Assembly (NCBI GenBank): GCA_949879795.1
Contig: CATLBR010000001.1
Location: 1-64,000 of the forward strand
Direction: 5' to 3'
Source: an uncultured Hungatella sp.
GTDB taxonomy: Bacteria > Bacillota > Clostridia > Lachnospirales > Lachnospiraceae
DNA: 64,000 nt
Shown here one piece after another: positions 9,296-20,633 of the stretch; position 1 is the first letter of the stretch, and each line of letters opens with the position of its first letter. The translations under genes were made by a program, and so were the position numbers. Below the pieces are notes generated by a model. That model was given only the letters and a program-made list of their open reading frames with translations, made no database searches and was not told where the DNA came from.

Positions 9296-9658
9296 GGCGC
9301 TTCCTATAGGGGTCGCTGTTTCAATTTTCTATTAACCAATGAGGGTGTCGCCCGCTATATTTTTGTCATGTCAAAAGACCGCATTTATGGTGTTCGCAAA
9401 GTATTCACAATATATTTTTTAATCCGCGACGCTTTTGGATAGAACCGCTAATCCTCAAAAAGGCCAGAGAAATCGAGAGATTCCAGAAATTCATAGAAGC
9501 CTGATTAGATTGAATCAGGCGGTGTAGTACACATTCGCGCGTAAGCGTATCAAAACCCGAATACGCCAATTCGCGGAAGCTCCCGCGCCCTGATAGGATC
9601 TTCAATTCTACAGGGAGCGATTCCCTAACTAGTCAGGAATAACATCTGGCCAGCTGTA
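9296..9658. other. Non-coding gap between repeat copies B and C
   Basis: No convincing gene. It holds a small hairpin, GCCTGATT/AATCAGGC (9499-9506, 9513-9520), and short frames interrupted by stops. One plus-strand stretch ending EIERFQKFIEA could be a decayed coding scrap. Because copies B and C face each other, this 363-base segment is framed by inverted repeats like the inside of a small composite element. Confidence 0.4.
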
Positions 9659-9863
9659 TTGGGGCTGGCGAATTCTGATTTTGCCCGAGAGAAAGGGTCT
9701 CCGGTTCAGGCGAATTTACGCTATGGAGATGAGACCAGGAAAACAGGAGGGCTGATACCCGACTGTTTTACGCTTTAAGGGCTCATCGGTATGTTCAGCG
9801 TACCTGAGCCAGGACTGGAGACCCTTTCTCTCGGGCACCACCACGACATCGCTCACTCCCCAA
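9659..9863 (-). repeat. Palindromic repeat family, copy C (inverted)
   Basis: Same architecture in opposite orientation. Outer arms at 9659-9671 and 9849-9863 pair through TTGGGG/CCCCAA and GCGA/TCGC. A perfect 20-bp inner stem joins 9683-9702 with 9817-9836. Inside are TACGCT/AGCGTA (9717-9722, 9797-9802), GATGAG/CTCATC (9728-9733, 9782-9787) and AAAACAG/CTGTTTT (9740-9746, 9763-9769). The flank motif appears as GGCGAATTCTGATTTTGC, the complement of the A and B motif with small changes. Confidence 0.78.
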
Positions 9864-9919
9864 AACAGCGATATGACGAAATGAAAGTTCCGGTTGATCC
9901 GGGTTAGGAGGAAGATATT

Positions 9920-11626
9920 ATGAGACTTGAGTCAAAAGAAGATTTCAGACAGTGGATGGGAAAGGTTCTTGACCCTTTAAAGCCTCTGTACAGTGAGGGG
10001 AAGGCCAGGCTCCACCTGGGAGACAGCGGCGTGACCTATCCCCAGGTGAGCATCGAGATGGAGGCGTTTTCCAGGCCTCTGTGGGCCCTGGTGCCCTTCT
10101 GGGCAGGAGGCGGTGAGGATGGGGAGTTTGAGGAGATTTACCGGGAAGGCCTGACAAACGGAACCGACCCGGGTCACAAGGAGTACTGGGGCGGGTTTAC
10201 GGACTATGACCAGAGATTTGTGGAGATGGCCGCCATCGCCAGCGGTATCCTCTTCGCGCCAGAGAAGGTGTGGGAGCCATTGAGCACTCAGGCAAAACAG
10301 AACCTTGCGGACTGGCTCTACGGCATCAACGAGTATATTATCCCGGACTGTAACTGGCAGTTTTTCATGATTCTGGTGAACGTGGCTCTGAGGAAGCAGG
10401 GATACCGGTTCCATCAGGAGAAGCTGGAAGCCGGGCTTGAGAAGGTGGAGTCCTACTATCTGGGCGACGGGTGGTATCGGGACGGCGGCTCGGCTCAGAA
10501 GGACTATTATATCTCCTTTGCCATGCACTACTACGGTCTTCTCTACGCCGCGGCCATGGAGAAGGAGGAGCCCAAGCGGTGCGCCAGGTTTAAGGAGAGA
10601 GCGGAGATCTTCGCGAAAGATTTTATCTATTGGTTTGATGAAAATGGTTCCGCCCTGCCCTATGGCCGCAGCCTGACTTACCGGTTCGGCCAGGCCGCGT
10701 TCTGGTCGGCCTATGTGTTCGCGGGGCTGGATCAGATTCCGACAGCAGTGGTGAAAGGGATTCTGGCCCGGCACTTAAACTGGTGGGACAGCCAGAAGAT
10801 CTATGACCGGGACGGGGTGCTGACCATCGGCTATGGCTACCCCAACCTGATCATGGCAGAGCGGTACAATGCCCCCGGCTCTCCCTACTGGGGGATGAAA
10901 ACCCTTCTCTGCCTGGCCCTGCCTGACGATCACCCCTTCTGGCAGGAGAAGGCGGCTCCTCTCCCGAAACTTGAGAAAGTGAAAGTCTTGAAACAGGCGG
11001 ACATGATCATCCATCGTCTGGGGAGAGACGTGGTGTCTTACCCGGCAGGGGTCTGCGAGAAATACGGCCACGGCCATGTGCCGGAGAAGTATTCCAAGTT
11101 CGCCTACTCCACAAGATTCGGGTTCTCCGTGGCCAGAAGCCAGATCGTGCTTCACGAGAACGCTCCGGACTCCTCCCTGGTGTTTGTCATAGACGGGGAC
11201 GACTATGTGTTTGCCAGAAAGGTGAGCCTTTCCTATGAGGTGAAGGAAGAACGGGTGATCAGCGTCTGGCAGCCATTTCCCGGGATTCTGGTGACTTCCA
11301 CGGTGATACCGGAGGAAGATGGACACAGAAGGATTCATGAGATTGAGAGCGCCTATGACTGTATGGCCTACGACTGCGGATTCTCGGTGAAGAAATTTAC
11401 TCCGGGATATGAGCAGAGGGCTGACGGAAATGGGGCGGAGGTAAGATATGAGGCTATGGGATGCCAGGTACAAGGAGCCGGCCCCCAGGCAAAAGGCCTG
11501 ATCATTGAGGCGGACCCTAACACCAATGTGCTGTATCCAAACGGGAGTATTCCGGCGGTGAGCTACCAGATTGAGAAAGGGAAGAAGATTCGGCTGGAGA
11601 CAGTGGTGAGGACGTTTGTGAAATAG
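9920..11626 (+). CDS. DUF2264 family protein, putative glycan-degrading enzyme
   Basis: Full-length 568-residue DUF2264 protein; the family has an alpha/alpha-barrel fold and is found in polysaccharide-utilisation loci. The N-terminal PLWALVPFWAGGGEDGEFEE and the central DCNWQFFMILVNVALRKQGY, GDGWYRDGGSAQKDYYI and HYYGLLYA are aromatic/acidic stretches like the active-site segments of toroidal hydrolases and lyases. The C-terminal 170 residues look beta-rich. There is no signal peptide, so it probably acts in the cytoplasm on the same imported oligosaccharide as the GH88 enzyme. TAGGAGGAAG precedes the ATG. The exact reaction cannot be assigned; a role on uronate-containing glycans is inferred from its neighbours only. 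Confidence 0.85.
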   Translation: MRLESKEDFRQWMGKVLDPLKPLYSEGKARLHLGDSGVTYPQVSIEMEAFSRPLWALVPFWAGGGEDGEFEEIYREGLTNGTDPGHKEYWGGFTDYDQRFVEMAAIASGILFAPEKVWEPLSTQAKQNLADWLYGINEYIIPDCNWQFFMILVNVALRKQGYRFHQEKLEAGLEKVESYYLGDGWYRDGGSAQKDYYISFAMHYYGLLYAAAMEKEEPKRCARFKERAEIFAKDFIYWFDENGSALPYGRSLTYRFGQAAFWSAYVFAGLDQIPTAVVKGILARHLNWWDSQKIYDRDGVLTIGYGYPNLIMAERYNAPGSPYWGMKTLLCLALPDDHPFWQEKAAPLPKLEKVKVLKQADMIIHRLGRDVVSYPAGVCEKYGHGHVPEKYSKFAYSTRFGFSVARSQIVLHENAPDSSLVFVIDGDDYVFARKVSLSYEVKEERVISVWQPFPGILVTSTVIPEEDGHRRIHEIESAYDCMAYDCGFSVKKFTPGYEQRADGNGAEVRYEAMGCQVQGAGPQAKGLIIEADPNTNVLYPNGSIPAVSYQIEKGKKIRLETVVRTFVK

Positions 11627-11627
11627 A

Positions 11628-11697
11628 TTAGACAAGGTAGTCGCAGGCCTCCAAGGAGCCGGCTCCTTGGGGGAAAAAGCAGAATTCACTTGACTAA
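11628..11697 (+). repeat. Palindromic repeat family, copy D (minimal)
   Basis: Shortest member. The outer arms TTAGACAAG (11628-11636) and CTTGACTAA (11689-11697) pair with one mismatch. The inner stem CCAAGGAGCC/GGCTCCTTGG (11651-11660, 11661-11670) has no loop. GAAAAAGCAGAATTCACT follows, nearly the motif of copies A and B. The conserved internal loop is absent. Confidence 0.6.
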
Positions 11698-11766
11698 GGA
11701 CCATTGAGGAGGGGAGAGTAACTCAAACTTTTATGGGCTGGCTGGCGGATTTAAAAAGAAAAATAT

Positions 11767-11790
11767 CCCTCCGCTTTTATCAGCGGAGGG
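11767..11790 (-). terminator. Rho-independent terminator
   Basis: CCCTCCGC and GCGGAGGG form an 8-bp stem with an 8-base loop. On the minus strand it is followed by ATATTTTTCTTTTT, so it ends the MazG-like/small-protein transcript. Confidence 0.85.
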
Positions 11791-11810
11791 GTGTTTTGGC
11801 ATACGCAGAG

Positions 11811-11966
11811 CTATCTGTCGTTTTGATCGTCATCTTCCTTAATCTTTTTTGTCCCGTCGATCAGTGACATGGTGTCTTTGATCAGTTCAATAGCTTTTTC
11901 GTGGTTGTTGGTCTCAAGCAAAATTTTTAGAGAGCCGAGGATCATATATAATTCTTTGTTATTCAT
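11811..11966 (-). CDS. Small hypothetical protein (51 aa)
   Basis: Short acidic protein, MNNKELYMILGSLKILLETN followed by a helical stretch and a charged tail (KKIKEDDDQNDR). Start ATG 11966 is chosen because AAGGAAGGTGAGGAG lies directly upstream; a longer in-frame reading has no such site. It follows the MazG-like gene in the same direction and precedes a strong terminator, so the two probably share an mRNA. Family not recognised. Confidence 0.65.
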   Translation of the reverse strand: MNNKELYMILGSLKILLETNNHEKAIELIKDTMSLIDGTKKIKEDDDQNDR

Positions 11967-12107
11967 CTCCTCACCTTCCTTCTGCTCTAAAAATGAGTCA
12001 TGTCCGTATATAGGATTGGAATTCTGGAATTTATAAAAGCGTAACATAATTTGATGGGGGATGTAAACAGAAAAGAAAAGATATCTCTCACCCGGCAAAA
12101 AGTAGAT

Positions 12108-12452
12108 TTAAGATTCTTCATTTCTCTTTTGAATGACAAAGTTTTCTAAATTCGTCCTATGGTGGTATTTTACGGAAGCCGCTTTATCTTTTTCTATTAT
12201 GATCTCATTCATATCAAGGCCATTCAGCGCGGCAATGGCAACAGCGTAATGCACCACGTCTGCCAGTTCATTACCCAACTGAGCCTGTAAATCCTCGTTG
12301 CGGGAATGCTTTCTTCCTGCCTTTTTATTTAAGACTTCTGCCACCTCACCGATTTCTTCTACAAGTTTCATAAATAAGTTTTGGTCGATCCCGTCGTCGC
12401 TGTAGTGGTCAAGCAAATATGATTCCAGTTCTTCTATTGTCACTTTTATCAT
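12108..12452 (-). CDS. MazG-like nucleotide pyrophosphohydrolase
   Basis: All-alpha NTP pyrophosphatase that would hydrolyse (d)NTPs to the monophosphate and pyrophosphate, a house-cleaning or stress role. The 114-residue protein has the metal-binding helices of the superfamily: KLVEEIGEVAEVLNK near residue 30 (EExxE-type) and NELADVVHYAVAIAALNG near residue 65 (ExxD-type). A Lys/Arg-rich segment (KKAGRKHSRNED) separates them. It leads a two-gene unit with the small protein downstream. Substrate specificity cannot be read from sequence. Confidence 0.85.
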   Translation of the reverse strand: MIKVTIEELESYLLDHYSDDGIDQNLFMKLVEEIGEVAEVLNKKAGRKHSRNEDLQAQLGNELADVVHYAVAIAALNGLDMNEIIIEKDKAASVKYHHRTNLENFVIQKRNEES

Positions 12453-12641
12453 GCGTTTCTCTCCCCATTTATCGTTCTGATGTATTATATTATATCATGG
12501 CAATTTTTCAACTTCAAGGGCTCCTTGGAATGTTTGACCCCAACATCATAGCATTGACTTACGATCAGTAATCATTTGTCCGGCAGAATCCGTAAAAATT
12601 CTATATACATTTGTATAAAAATTCATTATAATTGGAGGTAA

Positions 12642-15911
<3,270 letters not shown>

Positions 15912-16023
15912 AATGCCCGGTGTTTTGCTGGCCAAGGTCAGGTCAGCCTAAAAGAAGTTCTAAATAGCCATAAATTAATTAGAGGGGGATGTCGGGAAAT
16001 AACGCTTTATGCCCCTGATACGT

Positions 16024-16075
16024 AAGAAGGAGACAGTTTCAAAGATTTGGATTTTTAACAGACTGTCTCCTTCTT
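16024..16075. terminator. Perfect 14-bp hairpin downstream of the GH2 gene
   Basis: AAGAAGGAGACAGT (16024-16037) and ACTGTCTCCTTCTT (16062-16075) are exact complements with a 24-base A/T-rich loop. It lies about 110 bases past the GH2 stop. There is no clean T tract, so terminator activity is uncertain. Confidence 0.45.
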
Positions 16076-16095
16076 CGAGATTTTCTTATGCTTTG

Positions 16096-16278
16096 TCAGC
16101 TTGTACCGCCTGTTTTTTCCAACACTTTCCGAACCCTTTCCATTCCTTCGATCGCGAACATCCGGGCTTGTCCAAGGTCGTATTTGGATCCATATCCATT
16201 CGCGTACAGAAAGGTGTTGTATTTTGCGTAAAGGGCGTCTATGGTGTCCAGCAGACCGGCCAGATGATAGTTTACGCT
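16096..16278 (-). pseudogene. Fragment of an unrecognised gene
   Basis: A 60-codon minus-strand frame without a start reads like real protein: YHLAGLLDTIDALYAKYN, FLYANGYGSKYDLGQ and RMFAIEGMERVRKVLEK. It is stopped at both ends and has no ribosome site. It is taken as the C-terminal scrap of a lost gene. The parent family is not recognised. Confidence 0.4.
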
Positions 16279-16357
16279 TCAACGCCAGACAAACGTATAC
16301 ACATTTTATGGTTTTTGGAAGAACTCTGTCCGGAACAACAGACAGAATTATATTGAT

Positions 16358-16640
16358 TTATCGTAGTAAGGACATACGTCCGGTCAGTTTATTGACCTTT
16401 TTCTTTGGGCCGCAAATCGCAACACCGAAATATTGCGGGGTACTTTCGGGGACACGGCCCACCTTCTCAATAAATTCGTCATAGGTCTTGCAACTCTGCG
16501 CCAGATCGGAGAAGTCTACCACTGTCAAATCTTGGAAATCAGGTTGGTAGAGTTTTTCCCGTATTTGCGATAATACCCGGCGGCAGGCTCTCATCAATCA
16601 CCATGACGTACTTTTCATTTTGCCAGTCCGTTTTGATTTA
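16358..16640 (-). pseudogene. DUF2000 family pseudogene
   Basis: Two frames together resemble a DUF2000 protein. The N-terminal part reads YVMVIDESLPPGIIANTGKT in one frame. The C-terminal part, in another frame, reads LTVVDFSDLAQSCKTYDEF and ends ICGPKKKVNKLTGRMSLLR. The central segment is missing and a frameshift separates the halves, so no functional product is expected. Confidence 0.6.
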
Positions 16641-16682
16641 TCTCTTTTCTCAAAAATAGTTTGCTCTCTGACAGGAACAGGC

Positions 16683-16894
16683 TCAGATTAGCGCGGCCAG
16701 CAGCGCCAGCAGGTCCCCGGTGGGGTTTGGCTCCAATTTGGAGCCGTTGAAGCTGATAAGAGCAATTCCTGCCGCCGGTTCGTCCCATTCAAACGCCGGG
16801 GGTAAACAATCAACAGAGCCAGCTGCCCCATGAAGAAGCGGAGGAACAGTATCTCTACCGGCTGGAAGTCCACCAGCAGAATTTTGGTGGAGAT
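16683..16894 (-). pseudogene. EamA/DMT-family transporter fragment
   Basis: Decayed N-terminal piece of a drug/metabolite transporter: STKILLVDFQPVEILFLRF in one frame, then ISFNGSKLEPNPTGDLLALL after a frameshift. Both are typical of the first membrane helices of EamA proteins. The rest of the gene is missing. It is joined directly to an AraC fragment, so this is a recombination or deletion scar. Confidence 0.55.
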
Positions 16895-17148
16895 GGACTT
16901 GCTCAACCCTGCGCAGCAGCAAATCTGCTCCAGATAAATCCGCTCGGCATAGTGTTGTTCCATGAAGGAACAGGCTTTTTCAATTTCCTCCCGGCACTCC
17001 GGGATGCAGTTCTCAAAAGGCTGGCCGTATTGCTGGATTGAACAGGAGAACATCACCCTTTGTGATGGTATACTCCTGATTTTTGCAGGACAAAACGCGC
17101 TCCCCGTCCTCCATAAATCCAATCTGCTGTTTTGAAATAGCGCAGAAA
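16895..17148 (-). pseudogene. AraC-family regulator fragment
   Basis: A cupin-like piece (YTITKGDVLLFNP) and the first helix-turn-helix region (EIEKACSFMEQHYAERIYL then EQICCCAGLSKS) lie in different frames and the second helix-turn-helix is absent. The sequence switches to the EamA fragment right after AGLSKS. Non-functional. Confidence 0.55.
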
Positions 17149-17175
17149 CCTGGAATAAAGAATTATAAAAGAGGC

Positions 17176-17204
17176 TTGACAAATACAATCGGTACCTGTA
17201 TAAT
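17176..17204 (+). promoter_or_regulatory. Consensus sigma-A promoter of the MarR/ABC operon
   Basis: TTGACA (17176-17181), an exact 17-base spacer and TATAAT (17199-17204). GTACCTGTAT occurs at 17192-17201, overlapping the -10, and again at 17217-17226, with CAAGTATAACAAGTA between. These are plausible binding sites for autorepression by the MarR protein encoded next. Confidence 0.8.
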
Positions 17205-17241
17205 CAAGTATAACAAGTACCTGTATGAAAAGGGGAGTGAT

Positions 17242-17895
17242 ATGGACGATCTCTATACAGACATTTATGAAAAGCTCTCCACGCTGCAATGGCTCATGAA
17301 ACGTCGTCAGATGTTCAGTCAGGCAGAAGCTGGACTCTTCGCGGATTCAACAAGGGGGCAAGGTCGCGTTCTTGCTATGCTGAAAATCCAGCCGGAAATT
17401 ACGACAAAGGATTTATCTTACCTTCTGGGGATCAGACAGCAATCGTTGAACGAGCTGCTGAACAAGCTGGAGAAAAGCGGCTATGTGGAGCGCAGGCCCT
17501 CCGAAGCGGACAGGCGGGTTATGGTGGTCCATCTGACGGAAAAGGGGGAAAGAGTACAGCAGCCCGCGTCGGATTATGAGGAGATCCTTGGTTGCTTGTC
17601 CCAGGAGGAGTTGCAACAATTCAGGAGTTATTTAGAACGTATCATTGCGGCCTTCCGAACGCAGGAGGGCGGAGAGAAAATTGCCATAGAGGACTGGATG
17701 GAACAGGCGAAGGGACGCATGGGTACGGATCAGTTTGAGCAGTTGATGTCCATGCGGGAAAGGGCGTTTGGTCCTTTGCGGAGAGGAAAACAGCCAATGG
17801 GGATACCGGGGGCGGAGCGTTTCTCGCCGGATTATGACGGTCCGGTTCCGGACAGACGCGAATTTGACAAACCCGGCGGCCGGGAAGAAAAATAA
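17242..17895 (+). CDS. MarR-family transcriptional regulator
   Basis: Winged-helix regulator, probably repressing itself and the exporter genes that follow. Residues 40-125 hold the MarR domain: the recognition helix in TTKDLSYLLGIRQQSLNELL and the wing in KSGYVERRPSEADRRVMVVHL. At 217 residues it is about 70 longer than usual; the tail is charged and Pro/Gly-rich (RRGKQPMGIPGAERFSPDY) with no recognised domain. Start ATG 17242 follows AAAAGGGGAGTGAT; the frame is open further upstream but runs through the promoter. A strong hairpin separates it from the ABC genes. Confidence 0.88.
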   Translation: MDDLYTDIYEKLSTLQWLMKRRQMFSQAEAGLFADSTRGQGRVLAMLKIQPEITTKDLSYLLGIRQQSLNELLNKLEKSGYVERRPSEADRRVMVVHLTEKGERVQQPASDYEEILGCLSQEELQQFRSYLERIIAAFRTQEGGEKIAIEDWMEQAKGRMGTDQFEQLMSMRERAFGPLRRGKQPMGIPGAERFSPDYDGPVPDRREFDKPGGREEK

Positions 17896-17928
17896 AATAT
17901 ATAAGGCACTATAGATTTCTATAGCAAT

Positions 17929-17966
17929 AAGTCCTATGCGGGTTCGCTCGCATAGGACTTCATTTT
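17929..17966 (+). terminator. Hairpin with T tract between MarR and ABC genes
   Basis: AAGTCCTATGCG (17929-17940) pairs perfectly with CGCATAGGACTT (17949-17960), followed by CATTTTTTAG. A good intrinsic terminator or attenuator only 19 bases before the first ABC start codon, so exporter expression may depend on read-through. Confidence 0.75.
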
Positions 17967-17984
17967 TTAGTAGGAGGCAGCGAC

Positions 17985-18899
17985 ATGAACCCAATCATAC
18001 AAGTGGAGCATTTCTCGAAAAAGTACGGGGATTTTACGGCGGTGGACAACATCTCCTTCACCGTGGACGAGGGCAGTATCTTCGCGTTCCTTGGTCCCAA
18101 CGGTGCTGGCAAAAGCACCACCATCAACACTCTGTGTACCATCCTGGACAAAACAGAGGGAACGCTGACCATCAACGGCCATGATGTTTCCAGGGAACGT
18201 GGTCTGGTGCGGAAGGACATCGGGATCGTCTTTCAGGATTCCACCCTGGACGCCCAAATGACCGTGGAGGAAAATCTGAAATATCATTGCGCCTTTTACA
18301 AGGTGCCGAAAAGTGAGGTGCGGGGGCGCATCGGCTTTGCCCTTGACCTGGTTGAACTGACGGAGTGTCGGCGTTCGCCGGTGGGCAGTCTGTCCGGCGG
18401 CATGAAGCGGCGTGCTGAAATCGCCAGAGGGCTGGTCCATGATCCCAAGGTTTTGTTCCTGGACGAACCCACCACCGGCCTGGACCCGCAGACCAGGGCC
18501 AATGTGTGGGAATATATTCAGCGGCTCCAAAGGCAGAAAAACATGACGATCTTTCTGACCACCCACTATATGGACGAGGCGGAGGTCTGTTCCAAGGTCG
18601 TCATTATGGACCACGGCAAAATTGTCGCTCACGACACGCCGGAGAACCTGAAGCACCGGTATACCGGCACAGAAGTGGACGTTGTCTGCGCCCAGACCGA
18701 ACCGTTGGAATCTGCGCTGCGGGAGCGGGATGTTCTCTATCGGAAAGTCGAAAACAAGCTGATGTTCCACACGAAAAAAGCGCCTGCCGCGTTGGAAATT
18801 TTATCCGCGCACAGGGGCGAGATCACCGACTTTGAAGTGAAAAACGGAACGCTGAACGAGGTGTTCCTGGCAATAACCGGAAAGGAGATTCGAGAATGA
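17985..18899 (+). CDS. ABC-2 exporter ATP-binding protein (DrrA-like)
   Basis: Cytoplasmic ATPase for the permease encoded next. Walker A GPNGAGKST is near residue 38, the signature is LSGGMKRRAEIARGL, and Walker B is VLFLDEPTTGLDPQTR. The 304-residue length with an extra C-terminal domain matches DrrA-type proteins that move drugs, peptides or lipids out of the cell. GTAGGAGGCAGCGAC precedes the ATG. The stop overlaps the permease start as ATGA. Substrate unknown; control by a MarR regulator suggests a toxic compound. Confidence 0.92.
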   Translation: MNPIIQVEHFSKKYGDFTAVDNISFTVDEGSIFAFLGPNGAGKSTTINTLCTILDKTEGTLTINGHDVSRERGLVRKDIGIVFQDSTLDAQMTVEENLKYHCAFYKVPKSEVRGRIGFALDLVELTECRRSPVGSLSGGMKRRAEIARGLVHDPKVLFLDEPTTGLDPQTRANVWEYIQRLQRQKNMTIFLTTHYMDEAEVCSKVVIMDHGKIVAHDTPENLKHRYTGTEVDVVCAQTEPLESALRERDVLYRKVENKLMFHTKKAPAALEILSAHRGEITDFEVKNGTLNEVFLAITGKEIRE

Positions 18900-19744
18900 A
18901 CCCGATTACAGCGATTGTGCAGAGAAATTTACTGAATTATATCCGAAGCAAGGGGCGGGTATTCGGCGCCCTGTTTATGTCCATGTTCATGCTGGTGATG
19001 TTTTCGTTTCTGATGAAATCTTCTATGAGCGGACTTGATGCCCCCATGCCTTACCTGATTTCCGGAGTGATTATCATGAGTGTGTTCCAGGTCAGCGTCA
19101 ATAACTCCTCCGATATTCTGACCGACATTTCCAGCGGCTACATGAAAGAGGTCCTAGTAGCGCCTATTCTACGGATGCAGATTTCCATGGGGCACATTCT
19201 GTCTGGCGCGGTCATCGCCACGCTGCAAGGCGCTGTTACCATGATCTGCGGTATTGTGCTTGGCCTGCCGGTGGGTGTCCTGCAGATTTTGCTGCTGGCG
19301 GCGGTGATACTGGTTTCCGCTATGGCGTTCAGCGCCATCGGTCTGTTTCTGGCCACGGTTTCCCGCAACTCCCCCGCCTTCCAGACCATCAGTTCCATGA
19401 TTATGATGCCCTTGACCTTTGTCTCCGGCGCGTATATCCCCACCACCATGATACCCGGTTTTCTACTGCCCATCGTCTACCTGAATCCGCTGACCTATGC
19501 CACCTCCATTTTCCGCTATATCGCCCTGGGCGCGCACACGCTGGCCACAAGGGAACTGGTAGAACAGGGCATGGCGTTCGACCTTGGCGGATTTGTTATC
19601 ACGCCGCTCATGGGGCTGGCTATTACCATTTTGATCGGAGCCTTTTTCTTCGCACTGTGCGTCCGCAAATTTGACCGGGCAGACTTCTCTACTATCAAGG
19701 TCGCCGCAGGAATGCGAGGCGGCGGGGCCGCCGCCAGGAGGTAA
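18896..19744 (+). CDS. ABC-2 type exporter permease (DrrB-like)
   Basis: Six-helix membrane partner of the preceding ATPase. Hydrophobic segments begin at GALFMSMFMLVMFSFLM and include a C-terminal GLAITILIGAFFFALCV. The family's PLTFVSGAYIPTTMIP motif before helix 5 is clear near residue 170. Length 282 is normal. It overlaps the ATPase gene by 4 bp. The second ATPase gene starts 3 bases past its stop. Confidence 0.9.
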   Translation: MNPITAIVQRNLLNYIRSKGRVFGALFMSMFMLVMFSFLMKSSMSGLDAPMPYLISGVIIMSVFQVSVNNSSDILTDISSGYMKEVLVAPILRMQISMGHILSGAVIATLQGAVTMICGIVLGLPVGVLQILLLAAVILVSAMAFSAIGLFLATVSRNSPAFQTISSMIMMPLTFVSGAYIPTTMIPGFLLPIVYLNPLTYATSIFRYIALGAHTLATRELVEQGMAFDLGGFVITPLMGLAITILIGAFFFALCVRKFDRADFSTIKVAAGMRGGGAAARR

Positions 19745-19747
19745 CTT

Positions 19748-20629
19748 ATGGAATTTCAACTGGAAGCCGTCACAAAAAACTACAAGAGCAAACAAGTCCT
19801 AAAAGAAATTTCCCTCACCATGGGAGAGGGGGTCTACGGCCTGCTAGGTCCCAACGGCGCGGGAAAAACTACCCTGATCCGAATACTGGCCGATGTGCTG
19901 CGCCCCACAAATGGACGTGTCCTGTATGACGGGAAGGACATTCGCGATCTAGGGGATGAATACCGGGCAAAAATCGGCTATCTGCCCCAGGACGTCCACT
20001 TTTACGACGACTTTACCGGCAGGGATTATCTGGAATACTCGGCGGCGCTGAAAGGGATGGAAAAAGCTCACGCGAAAAAGCGGATTGAGGAATTGGCCCG
20101 CAGCGTCGGCCTTTGGGACGATTTGAAACGGAAATGCGCTGCATATTCTGGCGGGATGCAGCGCAGGCTGGGTATTGCCCAGGCCCTTCTGGACAACCCG
20201 GAGATTTTGATTCTGGACGAACCCACCTCCGGCCTGGACCCCTACGAGCGGATCAAGTTCCGCAACATTATCTCCGCCTATGCGAAGGACCGTCTGGTGC
20301 TGCTCTCCACCCATATCGTATCCGACGTGGAGCATATTGCCGCGCAGATCATGATGATGGAGTATGGCGGCATCCAGCACATCCACACAGGCGGAGAATA
20401 TGTCCAGATGATGGAGGGCAGGGTCTGGCTTGCGGAGATGTCCGCCGAACAGCTTATGGACTATCAAAACCGGGCGGTCATCAGCAATGTCAGGGCGAAG
20501 GACAGCCGCATGGAGGTCCGCATCCTCTCGGACACAAAGCCTGTCCCAGACGCGATACAGGCCGCACCAACGCTGGAGGATGCCTATCTGTATCTTTTCA
20601 ACTACTTGCCTGGAAAGGCCGGGAGGTAA
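19748..20629 (+). CDS. ABC transporter ATP-binding protein
   Basis: Second ATPase of the operon, 293 residues. Walker A GPNGAGKTT near residue 35, Q-loop in YLPQDVHFYDDF, signature YSGGMQRRLGIAQAL and Walker B ILILDEPTSGLDPYER are all intact. It is more similar to lantibiotic-immunity or bacitracin-type exporter ATPases than to the first one, so the operon encodes two different exporters or one compound machine. The Shine-Dalgarno GGAGGTAACTT lies in the end of the preceding gene. It is followed within 5 bases by a large membrane protein, its likely partner. Confidence 0.9.
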   Translation: MEFQLEAVTKNYKSKQVLKEISLTMGEGVYGLLGPNGAGKTTLIRILADVLRPTNGRVLYDGKDIRDLGDEYRAKIGYLPQDVHFYDDFTGRDYLEYSAALKGMEKAHAKKRIEELARSVGLWDDLKRKCAAYSGGMQRRLGIAQALLDNPEILILDEPTSGLDPYERIKFRNIISAYAKDRLVLLSTHIVSDVEHIAAQIMMMEYGGIQHIHTGGEYVQMMEGRVWLAEMSAEQLMDYQNRAVISNVRAKDSRMEVRILSDTKPVPDAIQAAPTLEDAYLYLFNYLPGKAGR

Positions 20630-20633
20630 TGCC

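Noticed and set aside
16688-17188. 166-codon frame as a real gene
   Set aside because: It is an AraC fragment fused out of context to an EamA fragment; both need frameshifts to match their families.
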